From Gammaproteobacteria bacterium (GTDB lineage Bacteria > Pseudomonadota > Gammaproteobacteria > Pseudomonadales > Pseudohongiellaceae): a DNA stretch of 64,000 bases. The stretch spans positions 1-64,000 of the forward strand of contig JAQWQD010000054.1 in the NCBI GenBank assembly GCA_029244985.1. The letters are read 5' to 3'. The position numbers and the translations under genes are program-made. Shown in pieces: positions 25,667 to 34,582 of the stretch. The notes beneath the pieces were generated by a model. It was given only the letters and a program-made list of their open reading frames with translations, did no database searches and was not told the origin of the DNA. How positions within the stretch are numbered: the stretch's first letter is position 1; the number at the start of each line of letters is the position of its first letter.

Positions 25667-27367
25667 TTAGTCTTCACCGCCTTGGTCGATATCTTTCCAT
25701 CTCACTGCGCCGAAAAACATCTCGTCCCAGCTCTCATTGCCCCAGTCTACGTTGCGATCAGGATTTGGATTTGCTGGATTCTGCGCTGAATTATCCCACG
25801 CTGCTGTGGCGGTAATCTTGGTGCCACCTGGAACGAACTTAGGCTCATTGTAGGTGTAGCTTAGCTGCCAGTTGTAATTGTACTTGGCAATATTGATAAG
25901 CTCTTCACTAGTTCCGTCTGGATAGTCAGCAACAAAGCGCATGCGCTTGCCACGAAAATGCATATGTGGAAGGTAGCTATGGATGTGCGCATCGTTCTCA
26001 ATAACGATACTGGCTGTCTGCTCAAAAGCCGGATCATGAGCTGGAATTGTAGTCCAAGTATTTGGGAAAACGCAGGCACATTGTCCTGACATTCTCTCTT
26101 CCGGCACTTCACCCAGCGGATAGAACCAAACACCTAGCTGGCTGTTATCAACTGTCTCGCGTCCATTTGGCGTGTAGTGCATATTTAATTTAAGGACTGA
26201 TCCAGCCTTAACCAATCCGCCAGTATTCGGTGGTGCTAGATCTGGAGTATCGCCCGGAATATAAGCAGTAATGTCTGCTTTGTCCCTATTTCCATCTCCA
26301 CCAAGAAAACGTCGACCAGATTCACCTGGGAAATCTAAACGATTAACCGTGTGATGAAGGACTGTCCGATCACCGGCAATAATCTGACTGCCCCTCACCC
26401 ACCTATCTTCCTCCATGTCGAAGTTGACTTCGACATTCACAAATACACCATTGCCAGTCGCTGGCACGGTGGTAGCAGGTATGTCTAGCACCAAGTCTGG
26501 CTCACCAAAAGCCCACTTGGATTCTGGCCATTGCAATAGAGCTAGTGGATCATGGTCACCATCTTTTGGTGCACCAGCATCAACCCAGGCAATAATGTTG
26601 CGAACGTCATCATTATCAACCAGCCGATCGTTAATGAATTCGCCGATATGGCCATCAATCTGACCGGGGGGCATACGTCGAGTCATTAATACTTCGCGAA
26701 TCATCGGAGACCATCCTTGCACCATGGTATGGCTATCCATGGCGAATGGCGCTACTCCACCTTCGCGATGACAAGTTGCACATTGCTCAGCCAGCACCGG
26801 TGCAATATCTGCCACATAGGAAGGCACATTTTCCGCAGCCGCATAAGAAACCGCCATGCCAGAAGTTTCAACCAATGACGGTGATACTTCTTCGCCGGCA
26901 AGAATTTGTTCAATTGCACCTTCCGCAGCGGTAACTGATCCGCGGAATTCAACGGTAAATCGCTTCGGATCGAAGAGCAGTACTTCATCAACACGAGCAA
27001 CGCCAAGTGCTTGTGAAATCAAGCGCGCATCATCCATTAATACAGGAATATCGACACCGTATTCAGCAACTTTGTCCTGTACAGTTTGTCGATTCAAACG
27101 ACCCATTGGATTAATCATTAGAAATTCAACGCCAGCCTCATCAAATTTGGCTTTCAGTGCGTCAAATGCGAGAACTGCCGCTGCATCACTATCATTAGCT
27201 TGGACCAGTAACGCAATCGCCTGATGATCATCGTACCAACTCATTCCGTGGTGATAACCATCTTGATCCAAAAGTGAAAAATCTCCAACACGGTCTGCCG
27301 CCGCCGCTACCGCAGGCATAAATACCAGTGCCAGAAACGAAGTTTTTAATAAGCTCACTTTTTTCAC
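25667..27367 (-). CDS. Secreted redoxin-cytochrome c-copper monooxygenase-like fusion protein
   Basis: A 566-residue exported protein with three parts. Residues 1-24 are a signal peptide. Residues 25-160 are a thioredoxin-fold redoxin domain in which the cysteine expected after the third strand is replaced (QANDSDAAA), so it looks catalytically dead. Residues 185-270 contain a haem site C196-A-T-C199-H200. Residues 290-566 resemble the copper type II ascorbate-dependent monooxygenase fold (DBM/PHM-like): H338-H339 (LHHTVN), H397, H461/H463, H468/H470 (HMH) and M550 (ESWDEM) are candidate copper ligands. This three-part arrangement occurs in marine and soil bacteria with unknown substrates. 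It faces the terminator shared with the DUF3237 gene. Confidence 0.82.
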   Translation of the reverse strand: MKKVSLLKTSFLALVFMPAVAAAADRVGDFSLLDQDGYHHGMSWYDDHQAIALLVQANDSDAAAVLAFDALKAKFDEAGVEFLMINPMGRLNRQTVQDKVAEYGVDIPVLMDDARLISQALGVARVDEVLLFDPKRFTVEFRGSVTAAEGAIEQILAGEEVSPSLVETSGMAVSYAAAENVPSYVADIAPVLAEQCATCHREGGVAPFAMDSHTMVQGWSPMIREVLMTRRMPPGQIDGHIGEFINDRLVDNDDVRNIIAWVDAGAPKDGDHDPLALLQWPESKWAFGEPDLVLDIPATTVPATGNGVFVNVEVNFDMEEDRWVRGSQIIAGDRTVLHHTVNRLDFPGESGRRFLGGDGNRDKADITAYIPGDTPDLAPPNTGGLVKAGSVLKLNMHYTPNGRETVDNSQLGVWFYPLGEVPEERMSGQCACVFPNTWTTIPAHDPAFEQTASIVIENDAHIHSYLPHMHFRGKRMRFVADYPDGTSEELINIAKYNYNWQLSYTYNEPKFVPGGTKITATAAWDNSAQNPANPNPDRNVDWGNESWDEMFFGAVRWKDIDQGGED

Positions 27368-27576
27368 TGCTTTCTCCTAAGTCTTCATAATTCTTTAGAA
27401 TATTAGTCTATAGACCCCAAAAACTGGGGCTCCTCTCTTATAAGACCTGAATCGGATAACCCTACTCGAGCAGGCACTCTTTTGAAAATTCAGCATAAAT
27501 AAACCCCACAACCATACGATCTATAAGGATTTTCGTCAATCGGAAAGATATCCGTTTATCGTTTATAAAGCTTAGA

Positions 27577-28416
27577 TTAACTCAGCGATGTTAATGGAGT
27601 TTCTTTCTCTGCGGCAGACCCTAAGATTCGCTTCAACTCTGGGTATAAAACAGGATTAGCAATTAACAAATCGTCAGGATGGAACTGCGGATCGATGCCC
27701 TCCGGCACGTCGCTAAAATGACCGCATTCTGCACCAGCCTCCTTTGCTATTAGCCTCGCAGCTGCAAAATCCCAAATACAGAGGCTTTCGTAATAACCAT
27801 CTAATCGCCCTGCGGCTACCCAACAAATATCGAGAGCAGCGGACCCTAGTCGCCGAATGTCCGCACAATGATGTAATACGGCGCGTAGTCGCTGAATCAT
27901 GGGTTCCAGATTAGATTTTTCGTAAGGGAACCCTGTGGCAATAATCGCGCGATCAAGCGCTGGCTCATTCGCTATTCTGATCGGACTATCGTTAAGAAAG
28001 GCGCCCCCTTCTTTCAAGGCTGAAAACATTTCCTTAGTGAAAGGATTATAAACAACACCAATTTTTACTTGCTGCTGCTCGACATAGGCTATGGAGACTG
28101 CTGACTGATTATGTCCATGGGCAAAATTCACCGTGCCGTCAATAGGATCGACAATCCACACTGATCCCTGAATTTCTTGAAGATTGCCAATATCGGGAGA
28201 GAGCTCTTCAGACAAGATCAAGTGACTGCCATATCGTTTACTAATCTCTTCACTAATAAATTTATCAGCGGCAAGATCAGCATTAGTTACCAACTCATTG
28301 CCATGTTTAAATTCATGAGAAAGCTTAGCCTCTAGCCTCTTCTTACAAACTATCTCACCTGCTTGCTCAGCAATACCAATCGCAAAGGTCCGAACTTCCT
28401 GTAAATCCATTTCCAT
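27577..28416 (-). CDS. Inositol monophosphatase family phosphatase
   Basis: A 279-residue Mg2+-dependent phosphatase of the IMPase/SuhB/CysQ group. Motifs include SEELS (metal-binding Glu), WIVDPIDGTVNFAHGH (metal site) and, near the C-terminus, WDFAAARLIAKEAG with the Asp. Two in-frame ATGs, 28416 and 28410, are both possible. It is divergent from the GtrA-DprE1-like operon. Substrate could be an inositol phosphate, or a sugar phosphate in lipid-linked sugar synthesis, which the neighbourhood suggests. Confidence 0.85.
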   Translation of the reverse strand: MEMDLQEVRTFAIGIAEQAGEIVCKKRLEAKLSHEFKHGNELVTNADLAADKFISEEISKRYGSHLILSEELSPDIGNLQEIQGSVWIVDPIDGTVNFAHGHNQSAVSIAYVEQQQVKIGVVYNPFTKEMFSALKEGGAFLNDSPIRIANEPALDRAIIATGFPYEKSNLEPMIQRLRAVLHHCADIRRLGSAALDICWVAAGRLDGYYESLCIWDFAAARLIAKEAGAECGHFSDVPEGIDPQFHPDDLLIANPVLYPELKRILGSAAEKETPLTSLS

Positions 28417-28551
28417 CTACCGTTGCCCTCTGCTGAATGAGTAATGAATCTAAGTGCCAGTAAATTAAAGCCAGAGACTATAATTATTAGCATTATACTA
28501 GGAAGAGACTAACATAGCGCAGTAAACAAAAATGCCAACAATCTCTAGATC

Positions 28552-28962
28552 ATGACATCGCTAAGTATTACCGTTAAATATGCGAGCTTTGCTGTGTTCG
28601 CTACACTAGCAAATCTTTTCGCACAAGAATTAACAATGAGATTTTATAGTGCGTTTCTAAATATCTATGCGGGCATCCTGGCCGGCACGATAGTCGGTTT
28701 GATCTGTAAATACTATTTAGATAAGCGCTTTATCTTTGGTTACCGCGCTTCATCAGCCTTGAATGATATGCGAAAGTTTCTCGCTTATAGTGTCTCCGGC
28801 ATAGGCACAACCCTTTTATTTTGGATGACTGAAATTAGTTTCGAATTACTCTATGGTACAAAATTTGCCAGATATTTAGGTGCTGTCATCGGTTTGACCA
28901 TTGGATATGTAGTAAAGTATCAGCTAGACAAGTATTACGTATTTCCAAAGCGAGAAGTTTAG
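28552..28962 (+). CDS. GtrA family membrane protein (probable lipid-linked sugar flippase)
   Basis: A 136-residue protein with four hydrophobic segments. The GtrA family (PF04138) moves polyprenyl-phosphate-linked sugars across the inner membrane. The pattern AVFATLANLFAQELT and KYYLDKRFIFGYR followed later by KYQLDKYYVF is the tandem repeat characteristic of GtrA. Its stop is directly followed by the next gene's start. It heads a four-gene operon with DprE1/DprE2-like and UbiA-like genes. Confidence 0.88.
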   Translation: MTSLSITVKYASFAVFATLANLFAQELTMRFYSAFLNIYAGILAGTIVGLICKYYLDKRFIFGYRASSALNDMRKFLAYSVSGIGTTLLFWMTEISFELLYGTKFARYLGAVIGLTIGYVVKYQLDKYYVFPKREV

Positions 28963-30276
28963 ATGCAACTACATGGCTGGGGTAGGTTTCCAGGAGTCAC
29001 CGCGGAATTACTCGAACCCCCCACAAGAGAATCGATTCAGAAACTTTTTGGGACTAAAAAGAAACACGGCCCAATGATTGCGCGTGGTGCCGGCCGTAGC
29101 TATGGAGACAGCTCTCTTGCGGATACTGTCTTAAGTAGCCGCTTCCTGGATAGTTTTTTAGAATTTAATGCGACCACCGGTATCATAAAGTGCGGGGCTG
29201 GAGTGTCTATGGGTGCTCTGCTTACAGTTATCATTCCAGAGGGATTCTTCGCCCCTGTGCTTCCTGGAACAAAATTTGTCTCGATTGGCGGAGCCATAGC
29301 GGCTGATATTCACGGCAAGAATCACCATACAGACGGTAGTTTTTGTGACCATGTAAGAAGTTTTTCTTTACTGCTGTCCTCAGGGGAAATAATTCAATGT
29401 AGCCGCGATGAAAATAGAGATGCATTTTTAGCTACCTGCGGTGGAATGGGATTAACCGGAATAATCATTAATGCCACGATTTCTCTACATAAAGTATCAA
29501 GTGTCTTTATTAAAAGAAATTCTATTGTTGCTAAAGATCTTGATGATTGCATGGATCTGATTGACCAGAACGAAGATAGCAAACACTCTTTTGCGTGGCT
29601 GGATTGTTTGGCCCGCGGGAAAAGCCTCGGCAGGTCAATTCTTCATTTGGCAGACCATTGTGCAGATGGCCCACAACAACCAAAATCTAGAGTTAGCTTG
29701 TCAGTACCGTTCGGAACTCCAAGATTTTTCTTAAATAGATTGAGCAACAAATTATTTAACAACGCGATCTATGAAATGTGGAAGCATCGCAAGAATCCTT
29801 CAATAGTAAACTATGATTCTTATTTTTTCCCGTTAGACAATATTCGAAATTGGAATCGTCTCTATGGCTCCAAAGGCTTTTTGCAATACCAATTTGTCAT
29901 GCCATCTAGCTCTGCCAGAGAAGGGATTCGCGAAATTCTAAAAATAGTATCTGAATCTTCAACAGGGTCTTTTATTTCTGTCTTGAAGAAGTTTGGCAAT
30001 GCTAATCAGAACCTACTGTCATTCCCCACTGCTGGTTATACATTGGCGCTAGATTTTAAAAATGAACCAAGTGTTTTCCCTCTCCTCAGTAAACTCGACG
30101 AGGTTTTATTAGCCCACGGTGGCCGACTCTATCTAGCCAAAGATTCGAGAATGAGTGAAGATGTATTCAAGGCCGCTTATCCAAATTGGGAACGTTTTGT
30201 GGAGATAAAAAAGACCCTTGATCCAAGCAATACTTTTGTTTCCCACCAGTCGATGCGATTGGGATTGACGCAGTAG
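28963..30276 (+). CDS. FAD-dependent oxidoreductase, DprE1-like (decaprenylphospho-ribose 2-oxidase type)
   Basis: A 437-residue PCMH-type FAD protein. The FAD site includes ARGAGRSYGDSSLAD, with the PGTKFVSIGGAIAADIHGKNHH block following, all strong in DprE1 of mycobacteria, which oxidises decaprenyl-phosphoryl ribose at C2. It abuts the GtrA gene. DprE1, DprE2, UbiA and GtrA homologues together form the arabinose-donor pathway, which in Gram-negative bacteria occurs in a few lineages and may supply a lipid-linked pentose for surface polysaccharide. Family is certain, substrate inferred. Confidence 0.88.
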   Translation: MQLHGWGRFPGVTAELLEPPTRESIQKLFGTKKKHGPMIARGAGRSYGDSSLADTVLSSRFLDSFLEFNATTGIIKCGAGVSMGALLTVIIPEGFFAPVLPGTKFVSIGGAIAADIHGKNHHTDGSFCDHVRSFSLLLSSGEIIQCSRDENRDAFLATCGGMGLTGIIINATISLHKVSSVFIKRNSIVAKDLDDCMDLIDQNEDSKHSFAWLDCLARGKSLGRSILHLADHCADGPQQPKSRVSLSVPFGTPRFFLNRLSNKLFNNAIYEMWKHRKNPSIVNYDSYFFPLDNIRNWNRLYGSKGFLQYQFVMPSSSAREGIREILKIVSESSTGSFISVLKKFGNANQNLLSFPTAGYTLALDFKNEPSVFPLLSKLDEVLLAHGGRLYLAKDSRMSEDVFKAAYPNWERFVEIKKTLDPSNTFVSHQSMRLGLTQ

Positions 30277-30310
30277 AAATCAATCTAAGGAAAAATAAAA
30301 CAAATAGATA

Positions 30311-31045
30311 ATGAAAATTCTGATTATTGGTGCCACTTCAGCAATAGCAAAAGCGTCGGCGCGCTTGTATGCAGCACGCAAAGCACAATTATTTCTTATT
30401 GCTCGAAATGAAGAGTTATTGATTGAGCTCAAAGAAGATTTAATGATCCGTGGCGCGCATTCCGTTGCTTATTATGTGCTTGATTTGAGCAATCAAAAAA
30501 ATCACGGCGAAGCTCTCGAGCAAGCCAGGCAATCATTAGAAGAAATTGACATTGCGTTGCTTTGTCATGGGTCACTGCCAGATCAAGAAACTTGCGAAAA
30601 TGATTACAACAGAGCCAAAGAAGAAATCAATGTTAATGGTCTTAGTATAATCTCACTCTGCACTGAACTATCAAAAGTGTTTAAGGCGCAACAAAGCGGC
30701 GTACTCGCAGCAATTACCTCTGTCGCAGGTGATAGAGGCCGCCAGCCTAACTTTATCTATGGTGCCGCAAAATCGATGGTTTCGACTTATCTTCAAGGAC
30801 TAAGAGGTAAACTACTAGCCCATAAAGTCCACGTAATCGATATCAAGCCAGGCTTGGTTGACTCTCCAATGACCTCAAAGTTTGACAAAGGTCTCTTATG
30901 GTCAACCCCTGAATTGGTGGCGAATAGGATTGTGCGCGGTATCGATCGAAAAAATCATACGGTATATGTTCCTGGCTACTGGCGTATAATTATGGCGACT
31001 GTATGTTTGATTCCCGAATTCATATTTAAGCGATTAAAGATCTAG
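30311..31045 (+). CDS. Short-chain dehydrogenase/reductase, DprE2-like
   Basis: A 244-residue SDR with the NAD(P) site GATSAIAKASARLYA and the catalytic YGAAKSMVSTY (Tyr-x-x-x-Lys). The N-terminus and the C-terminal tail fit DprE2, which reduces the 2-keto intermediate made by DprE1 to complete the epimerisation. It begins 34 bases after the DprE1-like stop and ends 4 bases before the next start. Confidence 0.85.
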   Translation: MKILIIGATSAIAKASARLYAARKAQLFLIARNEELLIELKEDLMIRGAHSVAYYVLDLSNQKNHGEALEQARQSLEEIDIALLCHGSLPDQETCENDYNRAKEEINVNGLSIISLCTELSKVFKAQQSGVLAAITSVAGDRGRQPNFIYGAAKSMVSTYLQGLRGKLLAHKVHVIDIKPGLVDSPMTSKFDKGLLWSTPELVANRIVRGIDRKNHTVYVPGYWRIIMATVCLIPEFIFKRLKI

Positions 31046-31049
31046 ATAG

Positions 31050-32474
31050 TTGACGAGCTCAAATCCCCATCTTCCACTGTTTGTTGATCTCGACGGCACA
31101 TTAATCAAGACAGATTTAATATTCGAGTCGTTATTACTCCTTTTAAAGAAGAATTTTTTCTATTTATTTGCAATTCCGCTTTGGCTTTTAAAAGGAAGAG
31201 CTCATCTAAAATTTCAATTGGCGAAGCGGGTAGTTGTGCCTGCAGATCGACTTCCGATAAATGAAGAATTTCAAAAGTTTTTGGAACAAGAAAAAGCCCA
31301 TGGCAGAAAACTTGTGCTTATCTCCGCATCAAACCAGATTGCTGTAGAAAGTATTAGCCGGCGCTGGGATTTATTCGACGAGGTTTTCGGTAGCGATGAA
31401 TGTATAAACCTGAAATCCAGACACAAGCTAAAAAAAATTAAAGAAATAAATTCTGACGAAGCATTTTCTTATGCTGGAAATTCTGCTGATGACTTACCAA
31501 TATGGAAAGAAAGTGCCGAGGCGCTTCTAGTTAACTGTGGAGATAATCTGGCAAAGAAAGTTGAAAATAAAAAATTAACACGCTTCGATTTACCTTACTC
31601 AAGAACGCTAAAGCTTCTAGAAGCTATGCGCCCCCATCAATGGCTCAAGAATCTTCTGGTTTTTTTGCCTTTGGTCTTGTCTCACCAAGTTAATGATTTT
31701 GACCTATTGCTTCTTTCAACCACTGCTTATGTAAGTTTTTGTTTGTGTGCGTCTAGTGTCTATCTCCTTAACGATATGCTGGATTTGCTCAGTGACAGAC
31801 AACATCGATCGAAACGTCATCGAGCTCTTGCGTCAGGTGAGCTTCCACTAGTGGTCGGGTTTATTGCTGCCCCGCTTCTCTTTTTGGGAGGATTTCTTAT
31901 CGCCTTCAAACTTCCATTCTTATTTTTGTTGGCGCTGTTAAGCTATGGAGTCTTAACTTCTTTATACAGTTTTTACCTGAAACGCTTATTTCTGCTGGAT
32001 GCCGTTACTCTAGCTATGCTTTATACCCTCAGAATAATAGCAGGTGCTGCAGCAATTACTGTTCAAGCTACAGGTTGGCTAGTGGCGTTTTCTTTATTCT
32101 TGTTTTTTGGCTTGGCCCTAGTTAAACGAGTAACGGAATTGTTAAATCTAGTTGCAGAGAGTAAAGATAGGATCGAAGGGAGGGCCTATCATGATGTGCA
32201 TACGCCGTTGCTTTCAAGAATAGGTATAGGCTCCAGCGGATTTGCTATAGCAGTTTTTATGCTTTATATAACTTCGCCAGAAACAACCCAGCTCTACAGT
32301 TCACCTCTCGTACTATGGTTAATTTGCCCGCTATTTATGGTGTTGCTGGTTCGTATCTGGCATTTCGCTAATGAGGGAAAACTCGAGGAAGACCCAGTGT
32401 TGTTTGCCTTAACAGATAGAATAGGACAAGTAATTGCACTGGTATGCGGACTGCTGATTTGGATCGCGGCTTAA
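31050..32474 (+). CDS. HAD hydrolase-UbiA prenyltransferase fusion (decaprenyl-phosphate phosphoribosyltransferase-like)
   Basis: A 474-residue protein starting at TTG 31050, the only usable start before the HAD motif. Residues 8-190 are a HAD-type phosphatase domain (FVDLDGTL with D13 and D15, and GNSADDLPIW near 150). The rest is a UbiA membrane domain with about nine helices; the first Asp-rich motif is NDMLDLLSDRQH. In the arabinose pathway UbiA transfers phosphoribose to polyprenyl phosphate and a phosphatase removes the 5-phosphate; here both are one polypeptide. It overlaps the end of the S-formylglutathione hydrolase gene by four bases. Confidence 0.87.
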   Translation: MTSSNPHLPLFVDLDGTLIKTDLIFESLLLLLKKNFFYLFAIPLWLLKGRAHLKFQLAKRVVVPADRLPINEEFQKFLEQEKAHGRKLVLISASNQIAVESISRRWDLFDEVFGSDECINLKSRHKLKKIKEINSDEAFSYAGNSADDLPIWKESAEALLVNCGDNLAKKVENKKLTRFDLPYSRTLKLLEAMRPHQWLKNLLVFLPLVLSHQVNDFDLLLLSTTAYVSFCLCASSVYLLNDMLDLLSDRQHRSKRHRALASGELPLVVGFIAAPLLFLGGFLIAFKLPFLFLLALLSYGVLTSLYSFYLKRLFLLDAVTLAMLYTLRIIAGAAAITVQATGWLVAFSLFLFFGLALVKRVTELLNLVAESKDRIEGRAYHDVHTPLLSRIGIGSSGFAIAVFMLYITSPETTQLYSSPLVLWLICPLFMVLLVRIWHFANEGKLEEDPVLFALTDRIGQVIALVCGLLIWIAA

Positions 32475-33325
32475 ACACCTTTCCCTAAAATTCCAGCATG
32501 GAAATGTAAGTGCTTCTCAATAAAGCTCGAGATAAAAAAATAGCTGTGGTCATAACCATCGATCTGGCTATAACGAAGGGGATAACCCGTCCGGTTAGCT
32601 ACTTCTACCAATAGCGAAGGCTTTAGTTGTTCCTCTAGAAATTGGTCTGCTGACCCTTGATCTACCAACATCGGAATTGGTTGGATTGCTTTTTTCATGA
32701 GCTCGACCGAATCGTAGTCAGCCCATTTGCTCTTATCATCACCGAGGTAGTTCTTAAAAGCCTTGACTCCCCAAGGGCAATTCATTGGAGAAACAATGGG
32801 CGCGAAGGCTGATGCGCACTTGTATTTGTTAGGATTTTTTAATGCAATTGATATCGCTCCATGACCTCCCATTGAATGACCCATTATCGATTGAAGTTTT
32901 CCATCTGCAGGAAATTCTCCATTTATGATTGAAGGTAGTTCTTCAACTACATAGTCATACATCTGATAATGTTTTTTCCAAGGCTCTTGAGTTGCGTTTA
33001 GATAAAAGCCTGCGCCTAGACCAAAATCATAAGCAGCATCTGCATCATCCGGCACTCCTTCTCCGCGGGGACTGGTATCTGGAGTGACGATGATCACGCC
33101 AAGCTCCGAAGCCAGTTTCTGAGCACCCGCTTTTTGGACAAAGTTTTCATCAGTGCAAGTTAAACCTGACAACCAATAGATTACTGGTAATTTTACGTCA
33201 GCACCGTTGGGCACTTGCTCTGGCAGAAATACTGAGAAAGTCATTTCGCAGATGACAGTAGAGGAAAAATGTTTACATCGAATCTGAGTGCCACCAAAGC
33301 ATTTGTTGCGCGCTATCTCTTCCAT
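32471..33325 (-). CDS. fghA: S-formylglutathione hydrolase
   Basis: A 284-residue alpha/beta hydrolase (esterase D family). The nucleophile is in GHSMGGHGA, the acid and His at about residues 225-260 (LVDQGSADQF and DGYDHSYFFI). The WLSGLTCTDENFVQKAG segment is diagnostic for FGH, which hydrolyses S-formylglutathione to formate in formaldehyde detoxification. The glutathione-dependent dehydrogenase usually beside it is not in the window. Its products link to the Rieske oxygenase if that is an O-demethylase; this is inference. Confidence 0.92.
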   Translation of the reverse strand: MEEIARNKCFGGTQIRCKHFSSTVICEMTFSVFLPEQVPNGADVKLPVIYWLSGLTCTDENFVQKAGAQKLASELGVIIVTPDTSPRGEGVPDDADAAYDFGLGAGFYLNATQEPWKKHYQMYDYVVEELPSIINGEFPADGKLQSIMGHSMGGHGAISIALKNPNKYKCASAFAPIVSPMNCPWGVKAFKNYLGDDKSKWADYDSVELMKKAIQPIPMLVDQGSADQFLEEQLKPSLLVEVANRTGYPLRYSQIDGYDHSYFFISSFIEKHLHFHAGILGKGV

Positions 33326-33365
33326 TCGATCCTTATTCCTATGTGCATTAACTTAAAAATTTGAA

Positions 33366-34538
33366 TTAAACCAAGGGTAATTCAATTCGCCTGCCAGATG
33401 CAGCACTTCGATGTACCGCCTCGGTCCACTCCATATATTGAACACCAGTAGCAAAACTGTTTAGTGAAATTTCTTCTCTGCCTAAGATTGCGTTGATGAA
33501 CTCTTCTTCGACACGATAATAGGCCTGTTCTTGGACAGGATTGGGGAACGCTGATAACTCATTATCATCACGCCTTCCAACAAATACATTTTGTCTGTTA
33601 TCAACAAAAATCGTGCCGTCACTACCATGTATCCAGGTTTGATTGCCACTTGAGAGGCCCGTAGTTTCGCTAAAACGCATGTGAACTTGCGCGTTATTAG
33701 CGAGCTCATAGATGACATCAACATGGTCGGGAATTTCTACATCAACACTTTGGCCATCACGATCTAAACGTTTTGCCACATGCGTTTTTGTTTGTGCCAT
33801 GACCTGACTACCCGGGCCTAGCCAACGCATAATCGATTCATAAGTTGAGCCTAGGTTTAGTGCGTTTACGCCACTAAATTCCACATCATGTCGCCAATCC
33901 AGCTCAGCTGGATTTTCAACAAAGGTTCTCCTTAACCGCTGTATCTCAACTGAAAGAACGTCACCTAAATAACTCTCCGAGACTAAGCGCTGCACCACAT
34001 TGTCTATCACATAACTCGTGGAAGTTGGCACCAATTGAGATATCAAATTAGGATAGCGAAGAGAAGCTGCCAACATTTCCCGAGCTTCTTCAGTGTTATT
34101 TGCCATACGCGCCTGACACATGACATGTTTTCCACTTTCAAGAGTCGCCAGTGTAAGATCTCGATGCATGTAGGGCCAAGTGCCAATAAGCACCGCATCT
34201 ATCTCTTCGTCAGCCAGCAATTCTTGCCAGGAACCGTAAGCTTTAGGAATACCAAACTCTGAGGCAACTCGCTGGCTCGATTGCAGAGTCCTGTTTGCTA
34301 CTGCTGCAACTTCGCACTCGGCAATGGCTCGAAATCCTGCTAGCTGAACATTCCGCACATTGGCACCAGCCCCTATGATACCAACTCTTATTTTTCTGCC
34401 AATGACAGAATTCTGGGCTGTTAACGACCTTGACGTGAATGATGCAACCAAAGGAATCGCTGCAGATTTCAAAACTGTGCGCCGTTTTATCTTGTTGGTT
34501 TTGTTTATTTCCGAGGTTTTAGATTTTTTTCCTGACAT
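33366..34538 (-). CDS. Gfo/Idh/MocA family oxidoreductase, Tat-exported
   Basis: A 390-residue NAD(P)-dependent sugar/inositol-type oxidoreductase. A twin-arginine signal (KRRTVLKSAAIPLVA) precedes the Rossmann core (IRVGIIGAGANVRNVQLAG). Periplasmic Gfo/Idh/MocA proteins with a Tat signal are known, with the cofactor tightly bound. The EKP-like site reads SGKHVMCQARMANN, an altered motif in which the Lys/Pro typical of EKP are lost, so catalysis may differ from the usual. No sugar-cluster neighbour on this strand. Confidence 0.82.
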   Translation of the reverse strand: MSGKKSKTSEINKTNKIKRRTVLKSAAIPLVASFTSRSLTAQNSVIGRKIRVGIIGAGANVRNVQLAGFRAIAECEVAAVANRTLQSSQRVASEFGIPKAYGSWQELLADEEIDAVLIGTWPYMHRDLTLATLESGKHVMCQARMANNTEEAREMLAASLRYPNLISQLVPTSTSYVIDNVVQRLVSESYLGDVLSVEIQRLRRTFVENPAELDWRHDVEFSGVNALNLGSTYESIMRWLGPGSQVMAQTKTHVAKRLDRDGQSVDVEIPDHVDVIYELANNAQVHMRFSETTGLSSGNQTWIHGSDGTIFVDNRQNVFVGRRDDNELSAFPNPVQEQAYYRVEEEFINAILGREEISLNSFATGVQYMEWTEAVHRSAASGRRIELPLV

Positions 34539-34582
34539 AAACGTGCTACCTATTTTTTGTCACTAAATATTCACTGCAGTAA

